From Ignavibacteria bacterium (GTDB taxonomy: Bacteria; Bacteroidota; Ignavibacteria; Kapaibacteriales; UBA2268): a DNA stretch of 64,000 nucleotides. The DNA is taken from contig JAERMQ010000001.1 of the NCBI GenBank assembly GCA_016844745.1, positions 87,450 through 151,449 on the forward strand. Direction: 5' to 3'. The notes beneath the pieces are model-generated. The model did no database searches. It saw nothing but the letters and a program-made list of their open reading frames with translations, and had not been told where the DNA came from. Below, piece after piece: positions 17,112-26,187 of the stretch (position 1 is the stretch's first letter; each line of letters opens with the position of its first letter). Both the position numbers and the translations under genes were made by a program.

Positions 17112-20100
17112 ATGAATAAAGTTCTGGGTTTGGATATTGGAGCCAATTCAGTAGGCTGGGCTTTGCTTGACGAAGAAAGTAATGAAATAATTGATTTAGG
17201 TTCGCGTGTTTTTCCAGCAGGTGTAAATAGTTTCGATACTGCTAAGGAACAATCAAAAATGGCTGACAGAAGGGTTGCCCGCCTTGCCCGACGCCGCTTC
17301 TGGAGAAGAAAACGCCGATTGAGAAAACTTCGCTATATTTTCAGTGAGAACAATATTTCACACCTTACAGTTCAACAGTTCAATGCTATAGAGCCTTACT
17401 CAATCAGGAAAAAAGCTTTGGATGAGAAAATCTCGTTGGATGAACTTGCACGGATTATTTACCATCTTGCTAAACGAAGGGGGTATTTCGATATAAGCAG
17501 CGCAGCCGAAGGCGAGGAAGCGGCAAAGGAAAAAGGAAAAATATTCGAGGGTGTGAGGGAAAAAGGCGAAATCGTTATGACCGGTATTAATGATTTAAAA
17601 AAAGAACTTATTGAAAATGGTGGAAAATTCAGGACTATCGGTGAATATTTTGCATCGCTCAATACTGATGAAATCAGGATTCGCGCACGTTATACAGAAC
17701 GTCAAATGTTCATTGATGAATTTAATATGATTTGGGAAAAACAAGCAGAATATAAACCAAGTATTTTAACTGATGACCTCAAAGAAGTAATAAGTAAGGC
17801 TGCTTATTGGCAGAGACCTCTGAAAATTCAGAAATTCTTAGTTGGCAAATGCAAGTTTGAACAAAATCACAAAAGAGCGGCAAAGTCACATCCTATTGCC
17901 CAACTATTCAGATTGTATCAGGTTGTGAATAATCTGACTATAAGCGGAGGTGATAGAATTATGAGTGAGGAACAGGAATTAACTCAAAACGAACGGGAGA
18001 GATTAATAAATAAACTATTAATATCAAGAGATATTGAGCTAAAAGCCGGAAATAAAGCTCTTGCACAAATTATAAAAATTGATAAACATCCTTTTTATGT
18101 TACAAATTTCGACCAGTTGAAGAAAATTGATGGGGTTAAAACCTACTGGAAAATATTTGGAGCAATTAAAGGTAAAACTATATTCAGTCATAAGTTTGAT
18201 GATTTAACCGAATATACATTACAGGAAAAAATCAAAATAAATGATGAATTAAAAAAGGATTTTCATAGGGATGAAATCACGATTGAAGAGCTTCTGCAGG
18301 CAATCTGGAGAATTGTTTTTACTGAAAAACGAATGGATATCAGGATTAATAATATAAAAAGAAAATTCGAATTGGATGATGATATTGCAAATAAACTTGC
18401 TAATATAGGATTGGAGCCGGGATACGCCTCTTTGAGCGTTCGGGCAATGCGAAAGATGTTGCCATTTTTGAGGAACGGCAGGAAATATCACGAAGCCGCT
18501 TTGGATGCCGGCTACCGTCATTCATTGGATGAACAGGAAGTTGAGAAAATGGACTTCCTTCCAACTCCTGCATTTATTCGTAATCCAATCGTTACAACTG
18601 CTTTATTCGAAGTTAGAAAAGTTGTAAATGAAATTATCGAACGATACGGAAAACCCGATGTCGTTCGCGTTGAGATGGCAAGAGATTTGAAGAAAACAAA
18701 AGATGAACGCGATGATATCAAGAGACAGAATGATAAGAACAGGCAGGCTAACGATGATGCAGTGAAACGAATAATCGAACATTACGGGGATTCGAAATTT
18801 CATGAAAAGGATTTTCCAAGAGCTAACTTTATACTTAAATACAAGCTTTGGAAGGAGCAAAAAGAAAGGTGTATTTATTCGGGGGATCAAATCAGTATTT
18901 ATCAGTTATTTTCTGCTGAAACAGATGTTGACCACATCTTGCCTTACAGCCGAACTCTCGATGATTCCTACATGAATAAAGTTGTATGCTTCCGTTCGGA
19001 AAATGCAGAAAAAACCAATAAAACTCCCTGGGAGGCATTCTCAGGAAATAAGTCAAAATATGCGGGAATCTTGGACAGAATCAAGGATTTTCCTAATTTC
19101 AGCAAAGCAAAACGATTTAAAATGAATGACGAAGATTTCAAACTTTATATTGGCGAGGAAGGTTTTATTTCGCGTCAGCTTAACGATACGCGTTACATTT
19201 CCCGCGAGGCTGTAAATTATTTGAAGCATATCTGCGATAAAGTAAATGTCGGCAACGGTTCAACTACTGCCTACCTACGAAGGTTATGGGGCTTAAATTC
19301 CATTCTGGGTAAAGGCGGCGAGAATATCAAAAACCGGGAAGACCACCGCCACCATGCTATTGATGCAGTTGTCATTGCACTTACGACTTCGTCATCACTT
19401 CAAACATTATCTACCTATACACGAATTACCGGAGATATCGGATTCGAAGGAATTGACGATGACAGGGGATTGGAAAGATTCCCCTTCCCCTGGGAACATT
19501 TCAGAAATGATGTTGAAGAAAAAGCAAAAAACATAATCGTTTCGCACAAAGTAAATAAAAGAGCAAGAGGTCAACTACATGATGAATCTTATTACGGATT
19601 AAGAAAAAATCCCGATGGCTTCGAACGAAGGGATGAAAAGGGGTTGCGGCTTTTCCATATAAGGAAAAATTTGGATGCCAATCTCACTCATAGCCAGATT
19701 CATGCTATTGTAGAGCTGAACATAAAGGATGCTATTATCGACCGGCTTTATGCTTTCGATATTGACCCTAATTCAAAATACAAACTGCCACCTGATTTTT
19801 TTAATAAACCTTTAATTATACAAGGCAGAAGCGGCAATACATTTATTCCAAAATCCGTGCGAATTGCAGTGCCATCCTCGACTATGAGGAATATTCGGGG
19901 CTATAATTTATGGGTTGAAACCGGCAGTAATCATCACATCATTATTTACAAAGACGTGAACACAGGAAAGCAGAACGGGAAAGTCGTTACGTTATTCGAT
20001 GCTGTGCAGAGAAAGAAAAACAAGCTGCCGATAGTAGATACCGAGCTTGGAACAAACGAGGAGTTTATGTATTCGCTGATGAAAAATGAGATAGTCTATA

Positions 20101-20357
20101 TCGGACAACTTCCTGGTAATATTGATTTAAAAAATAAGAATCATTATAAATTCCTATACGAACATATTTATAGGGTTCAGATAATTATACAAGATCTTAG
20201 AATGGTGTTTAGAAAGCATAATGTTTCTGTCTTAATAAGCAAGGATAAAACAGGAAAAGATTATGAACCGGGTATTTATAGAAAAAATGCACCGATACTC
20301 AATGCAACAAAACTAAAAATTACTCCTTTAGGTTTTCTTGAGATTGCCGATGATTAA
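17112..20357 (+). CDS. cas9: Cas9 endonuclease, type II-C
   Basis: 1081 residues, typical of compact II-C Cas9. RuvC-I is GLDIGANSVGWALLD with Asp8; the arginine-rich bridge helix is about 53-75 (RRVARLARRRFWRRKRRLRK). RuvC-II is VVRVEMARD with Glu521. The HNH core is DVDHILPYS (His608) with Asn631 in SENAEKTN. RuvC-III is HRHHAIDAVVIA with His748 and Asp751. All nuclease residues expected of an active enzyme are present. The roughly 250 C-terminal residues should form the PAM-interacting region; the PAM is not predictable here. A ribosome site GAGGAG precedes the ATG. It is followed by the protease-like gene, cas1 and cas2, with no csn2 or cas4, which supports subtype II-C. Confidence 0.97.
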   Translation: MNKVLGLDIGANSVGWALLDEESNEIIDLGSRVFPAGVNSFDTAKEQSKMADRRVARLARRRFWRRKRRLRKLRYIFSENNISHLTVQQFNAIEPYSIRKKALDEKISLDELARIIYHLAKRRGYFDISSAAEGEEAAKEKGKIFEGVREKGEIVMTGINDLKKELIENGGKFRTIGEYFASLNTDEIRIRARYTERQMFIDEFNMIWEKQAEYKPSILTDDLKEVISKAAYWQRPLKIQKFLVGKCKFEQNHKRAAKSHPIAQLFRLYQVVNNLTISGGDRIMSEEQELTQNERERLINKLLISRDIELKAGNKALAQIIKIDKHPFYVTNFDQLKKIDGVKTYWKIFGAIKGKTIFSHKFDDLTEYTLQEKIKINDELKKDFHRDEITIEELLQAIWRIVFTEKRMDIRINNIKRKFELDDDIANKLANIGLEPGYASLSVRAMRKMLPFLRNGRKYHEAALDAGYRHSLDEQEVEKMDFLPTPAFIRNPIVTTALFEVRKVVNEIIERYGKPDVVRVEMARDLKKTKDERDDIKRQNDKNRQANDDAVKRIIEHYGDSKFHEKDFPRANFILKYKLWKEQKERCIYSGDQISIYQLFSAETDVDHILPYSRTLDDSYMNKVVCFRSENAEKTNKTPWEAFSGNKSKYAGILDRIKDFPNFSKAKRFKMNDEDFKLYIGEEGFISRQLNDTRYISREAVNYLKHICDKVNVGNGSTTAYLRRLWGLNSILGKGGENIKNREDHRHHAIDAVVIALTTSSSLQTLSTYTRITGDIGFEGIDDDRGLERFPFPWEHFRNDVEEKAKNIIVSHKVNKRARGQLHDESYYGLRKNPDGFERRDEKGLRLFHIRKNLDANLTHSQIHAIVELNIKDAIIDRLYAFDIDPNSKYKLPPDFFNKPLIIQGRSGNTFIPKSVRIAVPSSTMRNIRGYNLWVETGSNHHIIIYKDVNTGKQNGKVVTLFDAVQRKKNKLPIVDTELGTNEEFMYSLMKNEIVYIGQLPGNIDLKNKNHYKFLYEHIYRVQIIIQDLRMVFRKHNVSVLISKDKTGKDYEPGIYRKNAPILNATKLKITPLGFLEIADD

Positions 20358-20416
20358 ATTAAAATTATTATTTTTATATTCCGTCGTGATTTATTGAATT
20401 AATTTAAGGATACAAA

Positions 20417-20800
20417 ATGGGAATGTTCAAACAAAAAGTTAAAGTATCAAATCCTGAAAAAAGTAATTTGTGGTTTGAGAATGATTTTTGGATTGATACC
20501 GGCGCCATCTATACTTTAATACCTCAAAATTATTTGAATAAGATTCAATTCGAACCCGAAAGTACAAGAAACATAGTTTTGGCTGACGGTAGAACAGATA
20601 GGAAATTATTTGGTTTTTGCAAATTCGAAATTGAAGGTCAGGAGGGTAAAATTACTTGTCCTGTAATAGCAGGCGTGGATGATTCGGTATTTTTATTGGG
20701 AGCTACAGCTCTGGAAAATTTTTCATTGGAAGTTGACCCCGTAAATAAAAGACTTCATCAGGTTATGGCGATAATGGCTGGCTTTATAGTTTCAAAATAA
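20417..20800 (+). CDS. Retropepsin-like (clan AA) aspartic protease inside the cas operon
   Basis: 127 residues. The catalytic motif is FWIDTGAIYTLIP (Asp27-Thr28-Gly29), followed by a flap-like segment VLADGRTDRKLFG and the second hydrophobic motif FLLGATALE (about 92-100): the plan of small, one-domain clan AA proteases that act as dimers. A ribosome site (AAGGA) precedes the ATG. The gene lies 59 bp after cas9, and its stop codon is directly followed by the cas1 start with no gap, so it is probably co-transcribed and coupled to cas1. This family is not a known Cas component to my knowledge. It may be a passenger, or may process a protein of the locus; no target is evident. A decayed relative lies at 31613-31974. 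Confidence 0.8.
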   Translation: MGMFKQKVKVSNPEKSNLWFENDFWIDTGAIYTLIPQNYLNKIQFEPESTRNIVLADGRTDRKLFGFCKFEIEGQEGKITCPVIAGVDDSVFLLGATALENFSLEVDPVNKRLHQVMAIMAGFIVSK

Positions 20801-21697
20801 TTGCTCAAGCGTATTATCCATATTGAAAATCCATGCTACATCTCAACTGAGAACGAGCAGATTATAGTGAATAACAAGGCTTCGGGAGAAATTTCCAAAA
20901 TACCTGCCGAAGACCTGGGATTCCTTGTTTTAGACAATTACCAGATTACGATTTCGACTAATGCAATAAATAAAATAGGCTCGAACGGCGGCGCTGTGAT
21001 TACCTCCGGCAGTAATCACCATCCCCTGATGCTTGCATTGCCATTAGATGGAAATTATTTGCAAACCGAAAGACTACGTAAACAAATAAATGCAAGCGCT
21101 CCGCAAATCAAAAATCTCTGGCAGCAGGTTGTACGTGCAAAAATCAGGAATCAGGCTATGCTGCTGAAGCATTTCGGAAAAGAAGAAAAAAATCTGACAG
21201 CAAAAATAGAGAGGGTTCGTAGCGGCGACAGCACTAAGCAGGAGGGCATTGCCGCACAGTATTACTGGAAAACACTTTTTTCCGGAACGGATTTCCGCAG
21301 AGACCCGGACGGCGATTTCCCGAATAATTTTCTCAATTATGGTTACGCTATAATCCGTGCCGTAACTGCAAGGGCTATCGTTACGGCGGGATTGCATCCA
21401 TCATTTGGCATATTTCACAAAAACAAATTCAATGCTTTTTGCCTTGCAGATGATTTGATGGAGCCTTACCGTCCCGTTGTAGATAATATAGTTTATGAGT
21501 ATTATTTGGAAAATCCATATCAGGAATTTCTGCATAAGGAAGGCAAAAAAATGCTTATAAATGCTGCGTTTCAGGATGTGAAAATAGGAACCAAGACTCA
21601 TCCGGTTTCGGTTGCAATACAGATGACATGCGCATCGCTTAATGATTATTTTACCGGCAAAGTTAAAAAAATCAAGTTGCCCGAATTATGCCTTTAA
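20801..21697 (+). CDS. cas1: Cas1 integrase, type II
   Basis: 298 residues, normal for type II Cas1, the metal-dependent nuclease that with Cas2 inserts new spacers. The N-terminal beta domain (RIIHIENPCYISTENEQIIV) is followed by the helical domain with the expected catalytic residues: Glu148 in KQEGIAAQYYW, His206 in FGIFHKNKF and Glu221 in LADDLMEPYRP. The start is a TTG placed directly after the stop codon of the protease-like gene; this start is supported by the immediate MLKRIIHIEN family N-terminus. Confidence 0.95.
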   Translation: MLKRIIHIENPCYISTENEQIIVNNKASGEISKIPAEDLGFLVLDNYQITISTNAINKIGSNGGAVITSGSNHHPLMLALPLDGNYLQTERLRKQINASAPQIKNLWQQVVRAKIRNQAMLLKHFGKEEKNLTAKIERVRSGDSTKQEGIAAQYYWKTLFSGTDFRRDPDGDFPNNFLNYGYAIIRAVTARAIVTAGLHPSFGIFHKNKFNAFCLADDLMEPYRPVVDNIVYEYYLENPYQEFLHKEGKKMLINAAFQDVKIGTKTHPVSVAIQMTCASLNDYFTGKVKKIKLPELCL

Positions 21698-21720
21698 GAT
21701 GGATTTATATTTTTAACATA

Positions 21721-21827
21721 AGAGAAACCCCCTAACCCCCTTTGAAAAAGGGGGAATTATTTCTTTTCCTACTTCTATGTTCTACTTCTATGTTCTACTT
21801 CTAAAACCGGGGTTAGGGGGTTTCTCT
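21721..21827. repeat. Palindromic element, family C, between cas1 and cas2
   Basis: Outer arms AGAGAAACCCCCTAACCCC and its complement, with an inner part made of three TTCTACTTCTATG-type units. It fills most of the 139-bp gap between cas1 and cas2. A related element with the same inner units in opposite orientation follows cas2 (22199-22292), so cas2 is framed by two such elements. Confidence 0.85.
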
Positions 21828-21836
21828 TGAAATTAA

Positions 21837-22175
21837 ATGAATATTATGCCTTTAAGCCCATATAGAATAATGTGGATTATTACTTTTTTCGACCTGCCGA
21901 CCGAAACAAAGTCCGACAGAAAAGCTTATTCCGATTTCAGAAACTTTCTGCTGAAAGACGGCTTTACCATGCACCAATATTCGGTTTACAGAAGGCATTG
22001 CGCAAGCATTGAAAATATGGAAACTCACATTAAGCGTATAGAAAAACACCTGCCAAAAAGAGGATTCGTATCGATTTTATCGGTAACCGACAAACAATTT
22101 GAATTAATCAAGAATTATTGGGGGGTGGAGGAGGCGCTCAAGTGCGAGACGCCTCAACAGTTGGAGATGTTTTAA
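21837..22175 (+). CDS. cas2: Cas2, type II
   Basis: 112 residues. The ferredoxin-like fold starts with the strand MWIITFFDLPTET, where Asp19 is the conserved acidic residue, and continues with FRNFLLKDGFTMHQYSVYRRHC and GFVSILSVTDKQFE as expected for Cas2, the structural partner of Cas1 in spacer integration. The first Met at 21837 or the Met four codons later could be the start. It stands apart from cas1 because of the palindromic element, which may affect their co-expression. Confidence 0.93.
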   Translation: MNIMPLSPYRIMWIITFFDLPTETKSDRKAYSDFRNFLLKDGFTMHQYSVYRRHCASIENMETHIKRIEKHLPKRGFVSILSVTDKQFELIKNYWGVEEALKCETPQQLEMF

Positions 22176-22198
22176 AAAATCAATTCGGATTATAAGAA

Positions 22199-22292
22199 AA
22201 CACACCCCTTAATCCCCGGTTTTAGAAATAGAACATAGAAGTAGAAAATAGAAGTATAATTCCCCTCTTGAGAGGGGATTAAGGGGTGTGTT
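22199..22292. repeat. Palindromic element, family C, after cas2
   Basis: Outer arms AACACACCCCTTAATCCCC and its complement at 22274-22292; the inner part carries TAGAACATAGAAGTAGAA-type units, the reverse of those in the element before cas2. It begins 24 bp after the cas2 stop. Confidence 0.85.
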
Positions 22293-22328
22293 ATTTTTAT
22301 TTCAATCCAGGTATTATGAAAAAAAATC

Positions 22329-22371
22329 GAGGGAAAAGCCGAACAATTCAACTTTTCCCTTTGATTTTTTA
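22329..22371. terminator. Bidirectional terminator between cas2 and the CRISPR array
   Basis: A 9-bp stem AGGGAAAAG / CTTTTCCCT with T-rich tails on both sides: TTTGATTTTTT on the plus strand and CGATTTTTTT on the minus strand. It can end the cas transcript and also a leftward transcript of the array. Confidence 0.75.
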
Positions 22372-22422
22372 TTATACTACTTCGCTCTAACTTGTTGTGG
22401 TAGAAGGCTTTGCAGGAAGCCT

Positions 22423-25400
22423 GGTAATATAACTAATTTTCTGTAATCCTACCAAAACTATTACTGCAATTACCGAATTATTTGATAGGTAATATAACTA
22501 ATTTTCTGTAATCCTACCAAAACCAAGGTTCTTCCTCAGCAACTTCCTGATATGGTAATATAACTAATTTTCTGTAATCCTACCAAAACCGCTGCTGTGG
22601 CTTCGTTCCGGGAGGCATTGGTAATATAACTAATTTTCTGTAATCCTACCAAAACCAGGAAGTAATCGTGAGCAATTACGTCATTGGTAATATAACTAAT
22701 TTTCTGTAATCCTACCAAAACTTCTCAAGCTCTAAATTGCCTGCTTCAGAAGGTAATATAACTAATTTTCTGTAATCCTACCAAAACTAAGTAGCCTCTG
22801 TTATCGTCTGGTCGGAAGGTAATATAACTAATTTTCTGTAATCCTACCAAAACTTAAGCCCATTGAATCTAACATTTCACGTTGGTAATATAACTAATTT
22901 TCTGTAATCCTACCAAAACCAAGCCACAAAGAGAACCGCAAACTATTTTGGTAATATAACTAATTTTCTGTAATCCTACCAAAACGCTGTGCCAATAACT
23001 TTCCAGCAGAAATCAGGTAATATAACTAATTTTCTGTAATCCTACCAAAACTGCAAAGGCTGCCGGTATTCGGACGCTTTGGTAATATAACTAATTTTCT
23101 GTAATCCTACCAAAACCAAGTATCGGGACAATCACATTCCGGCAGCGGTAATATAACTAATTTTCTGTAATCCTACCAAAACAAGTAATCTGGTATCACA
23201 AACTACTGTGCGGGTAATATAACTAATTTTCTGTAATCCTACCAAAACAAATGATGCTTGTAATGCCAATGATAAGGAGGTAATATAACTAATTTTCTGT
23301 AATCCTACCAAAACGACGGCTTGAATGTCCATGTCCCGAAAATAGGTAATATAACTAATTTTCTGTAATCCTACCAAAACTCCCCCCGAATCCAACCGAA
23401 GCCCGACAGGGTAATATAACTAATTTTCTGTAATCCTACCAAAACCACAATGAGGCTCTAACGCATTCAAAAGAAGGTAATATAACTAATTTTCTGTAAT
23501 CCTACCAAAACATGTGCAGTCCACTAAGTAATTGAATACGCGGTAATATAACTAATTTTCTGTAATCCTACCAAAACTAATCCTTTCGGCGAGCTACGCG
23601 GCAAGCTGGTAATATAACTAATTTTCTGTAATCCTACCAAAACATCCGATTTGCCCGGAATGTTATTCGGATAGGTAATATAACTAATTTTCTGTAATCC
23701 TACCAAAACACTACTTCTAATGTTGCGCCCGACTCAATTGTAATATAACTAATTTTCTGTAATCCTACCAAAACGGGTCCGGCTTGAGATTGAACACCGG
23801 GAAAGGTAATATAACTAATTTTCTGTAATCCTACCAAAACAAAAACTGTGGATTTAATCACTACCGACCCGGTAATATAACTAATTTTCTGTAATCCTAC
23901 CAAAACGCCTCAACTAATTTGCCCGCCATTTCCGAGGGTAATATAACTAATTTTCTGTAATCCTACCAAAACCGTGGTAATCATTTTACCAAGTTCGCCA
24001 AAGTAATATAACTAATTTTCTGTAATCCTACCAAAACCTGCCTACAAAAGGGTCGAGAACCAAATCAGGTAATATAACTAATTTTCTGTAATCCTACCAA
24101 AACTACCGTTTCGGTTGAGAGTATTGATTTGAAGGTAATATAACTAATTTTCTGTAATCCTACCAAAACTACCTGGGAACTAACAACGAATAACGATTTG
24201 GTAATATAACTAATTTTCTGTAATCCTACCAAAACAATATTATCTCCAACTGTCCAGGCAGGCGCGGTAATATAACTAATTTTCTGTAATCCTACCAAAA
24301 CCAGAACGGTTGCTCGCTCGATGAACTGATTGGTAATATAACTAATTTTCTGTAATCCTACCAAAACAAACAACCTTTCATACTTCCGGTTTCAATAGTA
24401 ATATAACTAATTTTCTGTAATCCTACCAAAACGATACAGGTTCCGGCAAACATGGTTGTTACGGTAATATAACTAATTTTCTGTAATCCTACCAAAACCC
24501 TGTGGTTATTGCCAGCCCGTGAACTCCGGGTAATATAACTAATTTTCTGTAATCCTACCAAAACATTCCCTGCTGCCTGATTCTTTCATCAGGAGGTAAT
24601 ATAACTAATTTTCTGTAATCCTACCAAAACAAACCAGCCTTAGTAGTTTCTAAATCATTCGGTAATATAACTAATTTTCTGTAATCCTACCAAAACTGTG
24701 TTACCTTGCGAACCAAAAATAACTGAGGTAATATAACTAATTTTCTGTAATCCTACCAAAACGCACCCTTAAACATTCCTGCCACGTCTCAAGGTAATAT
24801 AACTAATTTTCTGTAATCCTACCAAAACCAACCTGAATAAGGTTACTCAAATCGCAAGGTAATATAACTAATTTTCTGTAATCCTACCAAAACAAGAGTG
24901 CAGTTCGATTCCTTTAATAATACGGTAATATAACTAATTTTCTGTAATCCTACCAAAACTTTGGTAAGCAGCCATAACCTGGCTTTTAAGGTAATATAAC
25001 TAATTTTCTGTAATCCTACCAAAACTACTGCTTAACGTCCGCTTAAGTGCGCAGAGGTAATATAACTAATTTTCTGTAATCCTACCAAAACGAGTCCTTC
25101 TTTAATTGAGATATCCAAAAAGGTAATATAACTAATTTTCTGTAATCCTACCAAAACCGAAATCAAGGCACGTCAATCGCTGAACCAGGTAATATAACTA
25201 ATTTTCTGTAATCCTACCAAAACAAAAACATTGTTAAATTCCTTAGCCGCCTCGGTAATATAACTAATTTTCTGTAATCCTACCAAAACATTGACGCAGC
25301 AGGTTGCAGCGCCGATTGAGGTAATATAACTAATTTTCTGTAATCCTACCAAAACTTAGAGATGAAAGACTTCAGCTGCTATACAGTAATATAACTAATT

Positions 25401-25875
25401 TTCTGTAATCCTACCAAAACTGCGACTTCCCGGTGTTCAATCTCAAGCCGGTAATATAACTAATTTTCTGTAATCCTACCAAAACTTAAATTATATAAGA
25501 ACGATATTAAGATAAGTAATATAACTAATTTTCTGTAATCCTACCAAAACTACTTAACAGTACGTAAACATACAGCTAAAGTAATATAACTAATTTTCTG
25601 TAATCCTACCAAAACTTAGATGAATGGTTACGCAATAGAATGAACGTAATATAACTAATTTTCTGTAATCCTACCAAAACACCGTATTATCGAAATAAAA
25701 ATTAATATCGGTAATATAACTAATTTTCTGTAATCCTACCAAAACAAAATAGTGAAACAATTATAATCCAATTACGTAATATAACTAATTTTCTGTAATC
25801 CTACCAAAACGATGAGGAATTCCAATTAAGGCAGCATCAAGTAATATAACTAGTCTTATGTAAACTTTAAAGAAA
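22423..25875 (-). CRISPR. Type II-C CRISPR array, 53 repeats and 52 spacers
   Basis: Repeats of 36 nt (plus strand begins GGTAATATAACTAATT and ends GTAATCCTACCAAAAC) alternate with spacers of 29-30 nt; all 52 spacers I read are different. The first base of the plus-strand repeat is sometimes not G (notably in the last repeats to the right). The final repeat at 25840-25875 is decayed over its second half. Pairing with the tracrRNA fixes the crRNA strand as minus, starting GTTTTGGTAGG. Decay at the right end suggests that the older end is there and that new spacers enter at the left, next to a hairpin (AGGCTT/AAGCCT, 22405-22422) that abuts the first repeat. Repeated VLVGLQKISYIT peptides in this stretch are translated repeats, not genes. 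Confidence 0.98.
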
Positions 25876-25966
25876 TTTTTATTTCAAATAACATCAAAAA
25901 TGCAAATTTACAAAATTTTCCACTCGATTAATAATGGATTTAATAATTTAATCATTGAAAATTCAT

Positions 25967-26027
25967 TGAAAATTGCAAAATTGATAATTGAAAATTACTT
26001 CCAAACCTTTTCAAAACATCATTCGCC
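25967..26027 (+). repeat. Left copy of a 61-bp direct repeat flanking the nuclease/HsdMS module
   Basis: The first 37 bases are identical to 29560-29596; over 61 bases (to 26027 and 29620) I count 55 matches. The left part belongs to a dispersed TTGAAAATTG-type AT-rich family (also about 31970-32005, 32965-33000 and 50345-50460), but the stretch ending TTTTCAAAACATC is shared only by these two copies in the window, as far as I could see. The region from the array end to here (25876-25966) is AT-rich; a TAAATTTG element on the minus strand (25903-25910) is a weak candidate promoter for the array. Confidence 0.75.
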
Positions 26028-26048
26028 TTAATTCCTATTCCTGAAAAA

Positions 26049-26187
26049 TCGCAGACACCATCTACGAATTTATTAGATTCGGATCACTATTCTAATATTT
26101 CACAAAATTCCGAGACATCGTCTCGGATTTCTTCTTTTATTGAAACAGATAATTTGATTTTACAAAATTCCGAGACACCGTCTCGGA
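26049..26187 (+). repeat. Three palindromes at an exact 60-bp period at the start of the YhcG-like gene
   Basis: A 19-bp palindrome with arms TCCGAGAC / GTCTCGGA and a 3-base loop occurs at 26109-26127 and 26169-26187; a decayed copy (TCGCAGAC...ATCTACGA) lies at 26049-26067. The spacing is 60 bp each time, a whole number of codons, and the frame of the following gene runs through all three (encoding SQTPSTN, SETSSRI, SETPSRI). Confidence 0.8.

Noticed and set aside
20417..20800. Reading the protease-like gene as csn2, cas4 or an anti-CRISPR
   Set aside because: The DTG and LLGAT motifs fit clan AA proteases; no Csn2 or Cas4 features, and its coupling to cas1 makes an inhibitor less likely, though not impossible.
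22536..24561. Several minus-strand open frames with repeated VLVGLQKISYIT peptides
   Set aside because: They are translations of the CRISPR repeats and spacers; no start signals, and the period equals the repeat-spacer unit.
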